Below are positions 1 to 7,712 of a DNA stretch of 20,029 nucleotides, in pieces; within the stretch, counting starts at the first letter, position 1, and each line of letters opens with the position of its first letter. This DNA is from Candidatus Gastranaerophilales bacterium HUM_12. GTDB lineage: Bacteria > Cyanobacteriota > Vampirovibrionia > Gastranaerophilales > Gastranaerophilaceae. The stretch is from the NCBI GenBank assembly GCA_002102825.1, contig DABJ01000029.1, positions 150,024-170,052 of the forward strand, given 5' to 3'. The position numbers were made by a program, and so were the translations under genes. The notes beneath the pieces are model-generated. The model saw nothing but the letters and a program-made list of their open reading frames with translations, searched no databases and had not been told where the DNA came from.

Positions 1-2
1 AT

Positions 3-641
3 AATGCTCAACGTGCATTTAAACAAGCCGTATTTCAAGCTTTTGCAAGTATTATTTTACCAACAGTTTTTGGTCACATTGGACAGAGTGCTTTTTCTCA
101 AATAGATAAATACAAAGGGGAAAAAATTTCTACAAATGCCAAAGAACAAACACTAAGATTTATCAAGCACCATGCCCAAGACCATGATATTGTTAAAGAT
201 GGTGATAAAGCACAAGTTTTAGAAAAATTTGAAAATAATTTCAATATTTTCTTCTCTAAGAAAAAAGAATCTTATCAAGGAAATAATATTTTCACTAAAA
301 TATATGACAAACTTCTTTGCAACTGCAAAAGAGGAGCTATTGCAAATTCGAATGAAGAAAGATTGAAAAATTTTGCGAAAAAAGAATTTGAAAATATTTT
401 AGAACATGGAAATTCCACAGACATAATTAAGAGCAATTTAGACAAAAAAATCTTTAAATTCAAAGCTTGGAAGTCTTTAGGGTCATTTACAGCATTGCTT
501 CTGACAGTAAAACCGATTGATATGTTTACTGAAAACATAATCATCAAAAAATGTGTTGAACCTCAAATGAAAAAGCTTAATGCTCATAGTAATATTGAAA
601 AACAACAAGAAAATAATAATACTCAAACAACTAAAAAATAA
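3..641 (+). CDS. C-terminal 212 codons of an unknown protein (5' end outside window)
   Basis: The reading frame is open from the first bases of the window to the TAA at 639-641, so the gene starts upstream. An internal TTG at 363 is in frame but is not a credible start, because the frame before it is equally coding. The visible part opens with a hydrophobic stretch (roughly residues 8-30), then a long charged Lys/Asn/Glu-rich region containing a CNCKRG cluster. A second hydrophobic stretch follows (SLGSFTALLLTVKPIDMF), and the tail is polar and Gln/Asn-rich. This suggests a membrane-associated protein with a central soluble region. I do not recognise the family and assign no function. The next gene, sbcD, starts 47 bases later and seems to have its own promoter. 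Confidence 0.8.
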   Translation, partial: NAQRAFKQAVFQAFASIILPTVFGHIGQSAFSQIDKYKGEKISTNAKEQTLRFIKHHAQDHDIVKDGDKAQVLEKFENNFNIFFSKKKESYQGNNIFTKIYDKLLCNCKRGAIANSNEERLKNFAKKEFENILEHGNSTDIIKSNLDKKIFKFKAWKSLGSFTALLLTVKPIDMFTENIIIKKCVEPQMKKLNAHSNIEKQQENNNTQTTKK

Positions 642-650
642 CCGTTATTC

Positions 651-679
651 TTCACAAAATTGAGAAAAAATGGTAAAAT
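651..679 (+). promoter_or_regulatory. Candidate sigma70 promoter of sbcDC
   Basis: TTCACA (651-656) and TAAAAT (674-679) are separated by 17 bases. Transcription would start near 686, only a few bases before the ATG at 689. An overlapping AATAAT (677-682) would put the start exactly on the A of that ATG. No Shine-Dalgarno sequence lies in between. Confidence 0.5.
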
Positions 680-688
680 AATTAGAGT

Positions 689-1804
689 ATGAAAATGAAA
701 TTTATTCATCTTGGAGATTTGCATATAGGAAAACGTGTAAACGAGTTTTCTATGATAAATGACCAAAGAGAAATATTAAAACAAATTATTAAGGTTTCAA
801 AATCTGAAAAAGTTAATGGGATATTCATTGCCGGAGATATTTACGACAAAACAATTCCATCAATTGAGGCAATCGAGCTGTTTGAAGATTTTATCTGTAA
901 AATTGCTGATTTGAAAATTCCGGCATATATAGTCAGTGGCAATCACGATAGCAGCGAAAGACTCTCAACTTTTTCAAAACTTATATCTCTTAGTGGAATT
1001 CATTTTTCCAGAAATTATGATGGGAAAATAATACCTCTTCCTTTAGAAAATATTGATATTTGGTTGTTACCATTTGTACGCCCTGCAGATGTGAGAAGAT
1101 TTTTCCCAGATATTGAAATAGGCAACTATCAAGATGCGATTGAAAATGTTGTAAAAAATTTAGATATTGACACCTCAAGAACTAACATTCTCATCGCACA
1201 CCAATTTGTAACAGCAAATGGGAAAAAACCGGAAATAAGTGACTCTGAAACGTCATCACTCGGAACACTTGATAATATTGATTATAGAATTTTTGACAAT
1301 TTTGATTATGTTGCACTTGGACATATTCACAAACCTCAATCCATGGGGAGAAAAGAAATTCGATACTGCGGTTCTCCATTAAAATATTCTTTCTCTGAAG
1401 TGAATCAAAATAAATCAATCACAATTGTTGAGATTGAAGATAAAAAAATTGATATAAAATCAATTCCCTTTAAACCAATCCACGAAATGAAAGAAATTCG
1501 AGGGAAAATCAATAACTTGTTAAAAATGGAAAAAGATGAATCATATATGCACATAACATTAACTGATACAAATGTAATTGATGCGAAAAATAAACTTGAA
1601 ACAATTTTCCCAAACATTATGAAATTGGACTTTGAAGAATATTATACAAATCTTGGAGAGAAACGAGATTTGAAAACTTTAAAAGAAAAAACCATATTTG
1701 AACATTTTTCAGATTTCTTTGAAAAACAAACAAAAGAAAAATTAACAAATGAAGAAAAAGAAATTGTATCATCAATTCTTTTAGATATTAAGGAGGCGAA
1801 ATAA
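689..1804 (+). CDS. sbcD: Exonuclease SbcCD subunit D (Mre11-type nuclease)
   Basis: This is the nuclease subunit of the SbcCD (Mre11-Rad50-type) complex, which opens DNA hairpins and processes blocked double-strand ends in the cytoplasm. The 371-aa product carries the calcineurin-like phosphoesterase motifs in order: GDLH (D10, H12), GDIYD (D50), SGNHDS (N85, H86, D87) and GHIHKP (H212, H214). These are the expected two-metal ligands. The C-terminal part, after about residue 270, is Lys/Glu-rich and fits the capping and SbcC-contact region. The length is slightly below typical SbcD (about 380-400). There is no ribosome binding site before the ATG at 689; a second ATG at 695 is possible but also lacks one. 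The stop shares one base with the sbcC start, so the two are translationally coupled. Confidence 0.95.
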   Translation: MKMKFIHLGDLHIGKRVNEFSMINDQREILKQIIKVSKSEKVNGIFIAGDIYDKTIPSIEAIELFEDFICKIADLKIPAYIVSGNHDSSERLSTFSKLISLSGIHFSRNYDGKIIPLPLENIDIWLLPFVRPADVRRFFPDIEIGNYQDAIENVVKNLDIDTSRTNILIAHQFVTANGKKPEISDSETSSLGTLDNIDYRIFDNFDYVALGHIHKPQSMGRKEIRYCGSPLKYSFSEVNQNKSITIVEIEDKKIDIKSIPFKPIHEMKEIRGKINNLLKMEKDESYMHITLTDTNVIDAKNKLETIFPNIMKLDFEEYYTNLGEKRDLKTLKEKTIFEHFSDFFEKQTKEKLTNEEKEIVSSILLDIKEAK

Positions 1805-4545
1805 TGCGCCCTCTAAATCTAATTATAAATGCTTTTGGACCTTACGCTTCGAAAGTTGAAATTCCATTTTCGGATCTTGGTGAAAACGGAATATATTTAA
1901 TCACAGGTGATACCGGAGCCGGAAAAACAACAATATTTGATGCAATAAGTTTTGCGCTATACGGTGAAGCAAGCGGGGAATATAGAAAGGACAAAGCCGC
2001 TCTGCGCAGTGATTTCGCAGATAAAAACAACAAAACTTATGTCATTTTAGAATTTATGTGTCACGGTGAAATTTATAAAATCAAACGTTCACCCAAAACA
2101 AATGACCATAATTCAGAAGTGGAATTAACTTTACCGAACGGCAAAGTTTATACAAAAGAAAAAGAAGCAAATGTTGAAATTGAAAATCTTATTGGACTAA
2201 ATAAAAAGCAATTTTCACAAATTGTAATGATTGCACAAGGAGAATTTCAAAAATTACTCAACGCAAAAACAGAAGATAGAGGAGAAATTTTCAGAAATAT
2301 TTTTTCTACTCAAAATCTTCAAATTTTTCAAGCAAAATTGTATGACAATTTTATTAAAAGAAAAGAACTCTTTGAGGATTTAAAAAACTCTCTAATTCAA
2401 TACTCTGAACAAATTTTATCTGCTGATAATGAAAAATTAGCTACAGAAATTTCAAACCTAAAAAATAGCAAAAACATCTATAATACAGAAGAGTTGCTAG
2501 AGGAACTAAAAAACCAAATTAAAAAAGATGAAACTGATAAAAAAACTCTGGATAAAGAGAAAAAATCAATTAAAAAAGAATTAGAAAAACTAAATCAAAC
2601 TTTTGGGAATGCACAAAATATCGAAAATACACGTAATGATATCCAAAAATTAGAAACAAAAATCATTCCACAACTTGAACTTGATTACAAAATTATCAAT
2701 GATAAATTCGTACAATACGAAAATAAAAAAGCACAAAATGAAAAATTGGCAATTGAAGTTGCAAAATTGGAAAAAGATTTATCTAAATATGAAACACTTC
2801 AAAAATTATCACAAGAGCTTGATAATACAGTAAAAGAAAATGATATAAATAATCAAAATATTGAAAAACTAAACAATGATTTAACCAAAAGCAAAATTAT
2901 TCAAGAAAAACTAAAAAAACTTCTTCAAGATTTCAAAACAGTCGAGACAGATTTTGAAAAAGAACAAAATTCAAAACAAAAAAATATTGAAAAAATTGAA
3001 AAATTATCTGAAATAAATAAACAAAACAATGAACTAATTTCCGAAAATCGAAATCTAAAACTTTTACAAAACAATTTAAAACAATTATCTAAAGATTGGC
3101 AAGAAAAAAATCAAAAATACTCACAAATATACACACAATTCATTGAGGAACAAGCAGGAATTTTGGCAAAAGACTTAATTCCAAATAAACCGTGCCCTGT
3201 CTGTGGCTCAACAGCTCACCCAAATCCTGCAAAACTTATAAATGAAACAATAACAAAAGATTATCTTGAACAGCTTCAAAAAATAAGTGATTCTGCCCAA
3301 AACAATCTGAACCAAGAGGCAAATAAGATTACAAAATTACAAGGGGAAATTTCTACCCTTGAAAAAACATTTGAAAGCAATTTTACAAAACTATTTAACC
3401 AAAAATTTTCTACAGATATTTCCAAAATCATAAATGAAGAATTGGAGAAAACTCAAAAAATACAAAATGAAATTGAAGATAGAATTAAAAACTTATCTAA
3501 AAAAATCAACGAAAAAAATAATTCCGAAAAAGAATTAGAAAAAGTTGAAAAGTCAATCTTGCAACAAGAAAAAGATTTAAAATCTTTTGACGAAATTAAA
3601 AATAAATTTTCTCAAATTATTGGAGAAAAATCCGCAACACTAAAAACAATTCAAAAAGAACTTGAATACACTGATAGCACAAAAGCTATTCAAATATTCA
3701 ATGAAAAAAAATTGCAATACGAATCATTTGAAAAAGAATTCAAACAAATTCAAACAGAAAAAGAAAAAGCAAATGCAGACCTAATTTCCAAAAAAGAAAC
3801 ACTCAAAACATTGCAAAAGCAAATCAAAAATGCGCCAAAATTCTGCATTGAAGAATTGAAAGAACAAATAAAAGCATTGAAAGAAAATGAAAATAATATT
3901 CAGGAACAAACAGACATTTTGAATTCAAGATTTTCAACAAACAACAATTTAAAATCAAGAATCACAACAACAATTGAAGATATTCAGAAAACAGAAAAAG
4001 AATTGCAAATTTTCAAACAATTATCAGACACCGCAAACGGAAAACTAAACGGAACAATCAAAATGACTTTTGAACAATATATTCAAAGTGCATATTTTGA
4101 CATGATTATTGATGAAGCAAATAAACGATTCTTAAAAATGACAAATTACCAATACCGTCTTGAAAGAAAAGAAGAGAAAAAAGGTAACGCAAAAGTCGGA
4201 TTAGACTTAAATGTTTTTGATTACCATACAGGAAAATTTCGTAGTGTAAGCACTCTATCCGGAGGTGAATCCTTCAAAGCCGCATTATCCCTTGCACTTG
4301 GATTATCTGACGTTGTTCAAAACTATTCCGGAGGAATAAAAATTGAAGCAATGTTTGTCGATGAAGGCTTTGGTTCACTTGACGAAGAATCTCTAGAACA
4401 AGCAATGAATACTTTATACGATTTAACAGAGGGTAACCGCATTGTTGGAATTATTTCTCACGTTGCAGAACTTCGCAATAGGATTGATAAAAAAATCCTT
4501 ATAAAACGAAGCTTGAACGGTAGCTCTATTGAAATTAAACAATAA
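1804..4545 (+). CDS. sbcC: Exonuclease SbcCD subunit C (Rad50-type SMC ATPase)
   Basis: This is the ATPase partner of SbcD; ATP binding and long coiled coils gate and tether DNA ends. The 913-aa product has an N-terminal Walker A (GDTGAGKTT, about residues 35-43) and a Q-loop region (QIVMIAQGEF). A long Lys/Glu/Asn/Gln-rich coiled coil follows, with a zinc hook CPVC near its middle (C464, C467). A second coiled coil leads to the ABC signature LSGGES (from L818) and the Walker B FVDEGFGSLDE (D853, E854), so all elements of a complete Rad50-like protein are present. The ATG overlaps the sbcD stop by one base and is preceded by a consensus AGGAGG (1791-1796). sbcC is therefore translated from a strong ribosome binding site while sbcD is not, possibly to adjust subunit ratio. 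Confidence 0.95.
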   Translation: MRPLNLIINAFGPYASKVEIPFSDLGENGIYLITGDTGAGKTTIFDAISFALYGEASGEYRKDKAALRSDFADKNNKTYVILEFMCHGEIYKIKRSPKTNDHNSEVELTLPNGKVYTKEKEANVEIENLIGLNKKQFSQIVMIAQGEFQKLLNAKTEDRGEIFRNIFSTQNLQIFQAKLYDNFIKRKELFEDLKNSLIQYSEQILSADNEKLATEISNLKNSKNIYNTEELLEELKNQIKKDETDKKTLDKEKKSIKKELEKLNQTFGNAQNIENTRNDIQKLETKIIPQLELDYKIINDKFVQYENKKAQNEKLAIEVAKLEKDLSKYETLQKLSQELDNTVKENDINNQNIEKLNNDLTKSKIIQEKLKKLLQDFKTVETDFEKEQNSKQKNIEKIEKLSEINKQNNELISENRNLKLLQNNLKQLSKDWQEKNQKYSQIYTQFIEEQAGILAKDLIPNKPCPVCGSTAHPNPAKLINETITKDYLEQLQKISDSAQNNLNQEANKITKLQGEISTLEKTFESNFTKLFNQKFSTDISKIINEELEKTQKIQNEIEDRIKNLSKKINEKNNSEKELEKVEKSILQQEKDLKSFDEIKNKFSQIIGEKSATLKTIQKELEYTDSTKAIQIFNEKKLQYESFEKEFKQIQTEKEKANADLISKKETLKTLQKQIKNAPKFCIEELKEQIKALKENENNIQEQTDILNSRFSTNNNLKSRITTTIEDIQKTEKELQIFKQLSDTANGKLNGTIKMTFEQYIQSAYFDMIIDEANKRFLKMTNYQYRLERKEEKKGNAKVGLDLNVFDYHTGKFRSVSTLSGGESFKAALSLALGLSDVVQNYSGGIKIEAMFVDEGFGSLDEESLEQAMNTLYDLTEGNRIVGIISHVAELRNRIDKKILIKRSLNGSSIEIKQ

Positions 4546-4560
4546 TTTTGTAAAAACATT

Positions 4561-4589
4561 TTGACAATAAAAGAATGATTTTATAAAAT
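4561..4589 (+). promoter_or_regulatory. Strong sigma70 promoter of the carbonic anhydrase gene
   Basis: A perfect -35 TTGACA (4561-4566) is followed after 17 bases by TAAAAT (4584-4589). Transcription would start near 4596, giving a leader of about 26 bases that contains AAGGAG (4610-4615). Confidence 0.75.
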
Positions 4590-4621
4590 ATAGTACAAAC
4601 AAAATTTTTAAGGAGAGCAAA

Positions 4622-5239
4622 ATGAATTTACCAAATAATATTCCACAAAAAGCAAAACAAGAACTAGAAAAACTATTTGAAGGAAACAAAAATTTCATTA
4701 ACGGAACCCCAACATCTAAAAACATGTGTCTTTCAACACTACAAAAACTTGCACTTTATCAAGAGCCTTATGCATGTGTTCTTAGTTGTTCAGATTCAAG
4801 AGTTGTTCCAGAAATTATTTTTGATTGCGGAATAGGAGAATTATTTGTAGTCCGAGTTGCTGGAATTACAGTAGGACCAAATGTTCTGGAAAGTCTTGAG
4901 TACGCTGTGAAAAAACTCCACGTTCCACTTTTAATTTTACTTGGACATGATGATTGCGGTGTTATGACTTATGCAAACGAACACTATCCTGAAGTTACAG
5001 ACCATTTTCAATCCATATTGAAATGTGTTTACCCAGTTATTGATAAAGGCGGACAAATGTCTTGCAATAACAAATTTGCAAAAAAACACACTGTATGGGT
5101 CGAAAATTATATCAAAAATCATTCTGAAATAATCCGCACTGCCGTTGAAAACAATGACTTATTCATTGCAAAATGTCACTTTGATCATAACACAGGTGAA
5201 GTTTACCTGATTGACAATGAATTAAATAGAGTTATTTAA
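4622..5239 (+). CDS. Beta-class carbonic anhydrase
   Basis: It interconverts CO2 and bicarbonate, probably in the cytoplasm as there is no signal peptide. The 205-aa product has the beta-class zinc site: CSDSR (C56, with D58 and R60 forming the catalytic dyad) and HDDC (H109, C112). A conserved RVAGI segment follows the first motif. The length is normal for the class. A strong promoter and an AAGGAG ribosome binding site lie directly upstream, so the gene is probably monocistronic. Bicarbonate supply would serve carboxylations and anaplerosis; pckA elsewhere in the window handles CO2 as well, but no direct link is visible. The 3' end overlaps the 3' end of the convergent thioredoxin-like gene by 8 bases. 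Confidence 0.93.
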   Translation: MNLPNNIPQKAKQELEKLFEGNKNFINGTPTSKNMCLSTLQKLALYQEPYACVLSCSDSRVVPEIIFDCGIGELFVVRVAGITVGPNVLESLEYAVKKLHVPLLILLGHDDCGVMTYANEHYPEVTDHFQSILKCVYPVIDKGGQMSCNNKFAKKHTVWVENYIKNHSEIIRTAVENNDLFIAKCHFDHNTGEVYLIDNELNRVI

Positions 5240-5537
5240 GATAAGCCATCAATCGGTTTAATAGTTGAGATTTTTCATGAAACCCAACAAATTCAGCAAT
5301 TTTTTCTCCGTCTTTTAATAACACAAAAGTTGGAAAACCTTTTATGCCAAATTTTCTTGCTAAATTAGGTGACTCTTCTCCGTCAACAATTCCAATCCAA
5401 ATATCAGAATCTTTTAGTTCTTCAAGTTCAATACGTTGCTTTTTGCAATACATACACCAAGTTGTATAAAATTCAACAAGCTTCAAACCTTTATTTGTAT
5501 TTTCTTCAAAATTTTGTTCATCTAATTCTACAATCAT
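5232..5537 (-). CDS. Thioredoxin-fold protein with a CMYC active site
   Basis: The 101-aa product is a single thioredoxin domain with active site WCMYC (C28, C31) and a cis-proline loop GFPTFV opposite it. It should act in cytoplasmic thiol-disulfide exchange. The dipeptide between the cysteines is Met-Tyr rather than Gly-Pro, so redox potential and partners probably differ from housekeeping thioredoxin; it may be a thioredoxin-like specialist. There is no signal peptide. The ATG at 5537 follows a GAGAGG ribosome binding site. The last 8 bases overlap the carbonic anhydrase gene tail to tail, leaving no room for a separate terminator. Family assignment is firm; the specific substrate is unknown. 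Confidence 0.88.
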   Translation of the reverse strand: MIVELDEQNFEENTNKGLKLVEFYTTWCMYCKKQRIELEELKDSDIWIGIVDGEESPNLARKFGIKGFPTFVLLKDGEKIAEFVGFHEKSQLLNRLMAYLK

Positions 5538-5559
5538 TTTAATAACCTCTCTGCAAAAT

Positions 5560-5588
5560 ATTTTAAGACAACTTTATTTTTTTGACAT
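5560..5588 (-). promoter_or_regulatory. Candidate promoter of the thioredoxin-like gene
   Basis: Read on the minus strand, ATGTCA (5588-5583) and TAAAAT (5565-5560) are 17 bases apart. The match to consensus is 4/6 and 5/6. The start would fall about 15 bases upstream of the ATG, with GAGAGG in between. Confidence 0.45.
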
Positions 5589-5626
5589 TAAACTTTCGGC
5601 TTTTTTCAATTTTATTCAATTCACGT

Positions 5627-6538
5627 CTAATATCTTAACGGAATTTTGGAACGGAAAACTTCTTTATCTTCATAACCAAAATTCAAAAGCATTCTATTGG
5701 TACTTGTATAGAAAATATTTTCATCAAATGTTGGACCGATGTTTATAGATTTGACGGATTCTTTGGAAAAATTGTATTCCAAATAAGGAACAAACAAACC
5801 ATTTTTCTCGACTATATTCGTAGGTTTTGAATTCAAAGTTCCAAAAACATTTACTATAACAATTCTATACTCGTGTTCATTTTTAAATTGCGGATTTTTG
5901 AAGAAAATACTCACGATGCTCAGAACATCAATCAACTCAAACAAAATATCAAACAGTTTAACTTCATTTGTTTTTTTACTTTTCAATGCTCTTTCAAAGA
6001 GCATATTCCACTTTTTGAAAATTGCATGAATAATTTTAACTTGCTTATTTTTATCATAAATTACACTTCCAAAAATTGGGAGGTAGTTGTTTTTGTCCAT
6101 CTCTTCAACAAGTTTATTTTTGTCAAAGCCAATATTATAACCTGTATAATTTTTGCCTTTTGCGTAATTATTCCAAAGGGTCAAATTGTCACTTTCTGTC
6201 GAAAATGAAGTCGTGAAATATTCCAACTTGTTGACTAAATCATTATATCCATCGACAATATGTTTATATTTGTTGCTAAAATGGTTTTGGATTTTGTTGA
6301 ATAAATCCGAATTAAGCTCCGGGGTTTCATCAATTAAATCAACAATCAACTTATAAGAATAAGCAATTTCTTCCTTATCATTAAGATAAAGCGCGTTCGA
6401 AAATCTCAATGTACCACTTGCTAAAATATTCAAAAGTTTTTCGGGCTTTGTATAATGATAAATCACATAATTTTTATCGTTATCTAAAACCTTTTTAATC
6501 TTAGGAATTTTACGCAACAACTCATCATAATAAGACAT
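5627..6538 (-). CDS. DUF2971 family protein
   Basis: The 303-aa product shows the hallmarks of DUF2971 (PF11185). Near the N-terminus is YHYT (H28) followed by LRFSNALYLNDKEE. In the middle is SFSTESDNLTLW followed by a Tyr/Gly-rich stretch ending IGFD. Later come NEHEYRIV (E221, E223, R225) and VPYLEY plus INIGP near the end. No biochemical function is established for the family that I can state with confidence; members often occur near phage-defence and accessory genes, and a nucleotide- or ADP-ribose-related role is only conjecture. I chose ATG 6538, 6 bases after AGAGG, over an in-frame TTG at 6541. A small same-strand gene lies 61 bases upstream, and a TATAAT at about 6573-6568 could also give DUF2971 its own promoter. 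Confidence 0.82.
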   Translation of the reverse strand: MSYYDELLRKIPKIKKVLDNDKNYVIYHYTKPEKLLNILASGTLRFSNALYLNDKEEIAYSYKLIVDLIDETPELNSDLFNKIQNHFSNKYKHIVDGYNDLVNKLEYFTTSFSTESDNLTLWNNYAKGKNYTGYNIGFDKNKLVEEMDKNNYLPIFGSVIYDKNKQVKIIHAIFKKWNMLFERALKSKKTNEVKLFDILFELIDVLSIVSIFFKNPQFKNEHEYRIVIVNVFGTLNSKPTNIVEKNGLFVPYLEYNFSKESVKSINIGPTFDENIFYTSTNRMLLNFGYEDKEVFRSKIPLRY

Positions 6539-6599
6539 CAAAAACCTCTTTCAGACTCCTTATTTATTATAACATATTGCGTCTAGTTTTACTATATAG

Positions 6600-6758
6600 T
6601 TAACGGCGGATAGAATTCTTCAATCTATTTTTAATCTGTTCAACTTCTTCTTTTGTAAGGTATTTATGAAATTTAGTAAATTCTTCCATAATTTCCCAAG
6701 AAGAATAGTTACCATTTTCAACTTTTCTAAGCCAGTCATTAACTTCTTTAGTCATCAT
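6600..6758 (-). CDS. Small unknown protein (52 aa) upstream of the DUF2971 gene
   Basis: The frame runs from ATG 6758 (or the adjacent ATG at 6755) to TAA at 6602-6600. It follows AGAGGA with good spacing and has a well-formed extended -10 promoter further upstream. The product is charged and soluble, probably helical: WLRKVENGNYSSWEIMEEF in the middle, then a Lys/Glu-rich helix ending in SIRR. There is no signal peptide or membrane segment. It is on the same strand as the DUF2971 gene, ending 61 bases before its ATG, so the two may be co-transcribed. I do not recognise a family. A partner or antitoxin-like role for DUF2971 is a guess from position only. Confidence 0.65.
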   Translation of the reverse strand: MMTKEVNDWLRKVENGNYSSWEIMEEFTKFHKYLTKEEVEQIKNRLKNSIRR

Positions 6759-6799
6759 AATTGTAATCCTCTAATAAACACTCACTAAAACTTTTTAAT

Positions 6800-6828
6800 A
6801 TGATAACATTAATTTTGATATTCGTAAA
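6800..6828 (-). promoter_or_regulatory. Promoter of the 52-aa gene
   Basis: On the minus strand TTTACG (6828-6823) is followed after 17 bases by TATCAT (6805-6800). The -10 is preceded by TGT, which makes it an extended -10. This supports the small gene being real and expressed. Confidence 0.55.
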
Positions 6829-6991
6829 GATAAAATACAAAAAATTTTAGTAAGCGACGAAAAGGTTATTGCCCCGATGCCTTATAACCACTTATAGTTC
6901 ATTCACTACTCACTTTTCACCTTTAACTATAATATGCCCTATAAACCTTTCCAACCATAAATTTATTCTCTTAACAAAATTACAAAAAGTA
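6829..6991. other. Non-coding gap with an inverted repeat
   Basis: No credible reading frame is visible here on either strand. It contains GGTTAT (6864-6869) and its complement ATAACC, separated by about 14 bases that include a GC-rich patch (GCCCCGATGCC) unusual for this AT-rich region. A plus-strand TAAAAT at 6831-6836 could start a short transcript through it. I match it to no known riboswitch or small RNA. Confidence 0.3.
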
Positions 6992-7020
6992 TCGACAATT
7001 TGTTATTTTTGTTGTATGGT
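6992..7020 (+). promoter_or_regulatory. Candidate promoter of rplI
   Basis: TCGACA (6992-6997) and TATGGT (7015-7020) are 17 bases apart. The start would be near 7027, giving a leader of about 37 bases with AAAGGAG before the ATG. Confidence 0.5.
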
Positions 7021-7063
7021 TGGGCTACATGCAGAAATATAGATATAAAAGGAGAATTTTACG

Positions 7064-7561
7064 ATGCAAGTTATATTAAAAAAAGAAATTCAAAATTTAG
7101 GTGAAGTTGGCGATATCATTAACGTTAAAGACGGTTATGCTAGAAACTTCTTGCTTCCTCAAGGTGCGGCTGAAATTGCTACTGCCGGAGCTTTAGAAAA
7201 TAGAGAAAAAAATATCGCTAGAATTAAAGCTAAACAAGAAAAATTACATCAAGAAGCTTTAGAAAAAGCTGCAGCTATTGAAAAATTCGGCAAATTAGAA
7301 TTATCTGCTAAAGCCGGTGAATCTGGTAAATTATTCGGTACAATCACTACTAAAAAATTAACTGAAGAATTAGCTGCTCAAGCTGGTATCGAAGTTGATA
7401 GAAAAGCAGTTTCTTTGAATGCTCCAATCAACAAAATCGGTAACTACATTATGTTAATCAAATTAACTTCTAAAGTTAAATGCGAATTGAACATCTCTGT
7501 TTCAGCTTCTGAAGTTGTTAAAGAATCAATCGAAGAACAAAACGAAGAAGTTGCTGAATAA
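7064..7561 (+). CDS. rplI: 50S ribosomal protein L9
   Basis: L9 binds 23S rRNA near the L1 stalk and helps maintain reading frame. The 165-aa product begins with the signature N-terminal domain: LKKEIQNLGEVGDIINVKDG, then YARNFLLPQG. A long connecting helix rich in Ala/Lys/Glu and a C-terminal rRNA-binding domain with GKLFGTIT follow. The acidic tail is slightly long for the family (usual length about 150). The ATG follows AAAGGAG. The gene is not next to rpsF, ssb or rpsR, with which it often travels, but stands alone between its own promoter and a strong terminator. Confidence 0.97.
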   Translation: MQVILKKEIQNLGEVGDIINVKDGYARNFLLPQGAAEIATAGALENREKNIARIKAKQEKLHQEALEKAAAIEKFGKLELSAKAGESGKLFGTITTKKLTEELAAQAGIEVDRKAVSLNAPINKIGNYIMLIKLTSKVKCELNISVSASEVVKESIEEQNEEVAE

Positions 7562-7586
7562 TTTTAACTAGAATATTAAGTTTTAG

Positions 7587-7628
7587 ACAAAAGACAAAAT
7601 TAAATAATTTTGTCTTTTGTTTTATTTA
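7587..7628 (+). terminator. Rho-independent terminator after rplI
   Basis: A perfect 16-bp inverted repeat (7587-7602 and 7605-7620) is AT-rich and followed by TTTTATTT. Physically the loop would open to about six bases. It lies 25 bases past the rplI stop and separates rplI from the CooC-like gene. Confidence 0.85.
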
Positions 7629-7712
7629 AATAAATTATTTGACTAAAAAAGGTATTGATGAGAAACTTATTACAGATAAATCATTAATAACAATTAAAAG
7701 TGAGGTTTTATT

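Noticed and set aside
363..641. A separate 92-aa gene starting at TTG 363
   Set aside because: The same frame is open and equally coding back to base 3, so this is only the end of a longer gene.
2500..4050. Lys/Glu/Asn-rich low-complexity region of sbcC as a repeat array
   Set aside because: It is the expected coiled coil of a Rad50-like protein and shows no nucleotide repeat unit.
4423..4725. Minus-strand open frame spanning the sbcC end and carbonic anhydrase start
   Set aside because: It overlaps two well-supported genes and their promoter, and has no ribosome binding site or domain.
7562..7712. Own promoter for the CooC-like gene after the rplI terminator
   Set aside because: TTGACT and TTGATG occur but no -10 box stands at a sensible spacing, so no promoter is called.
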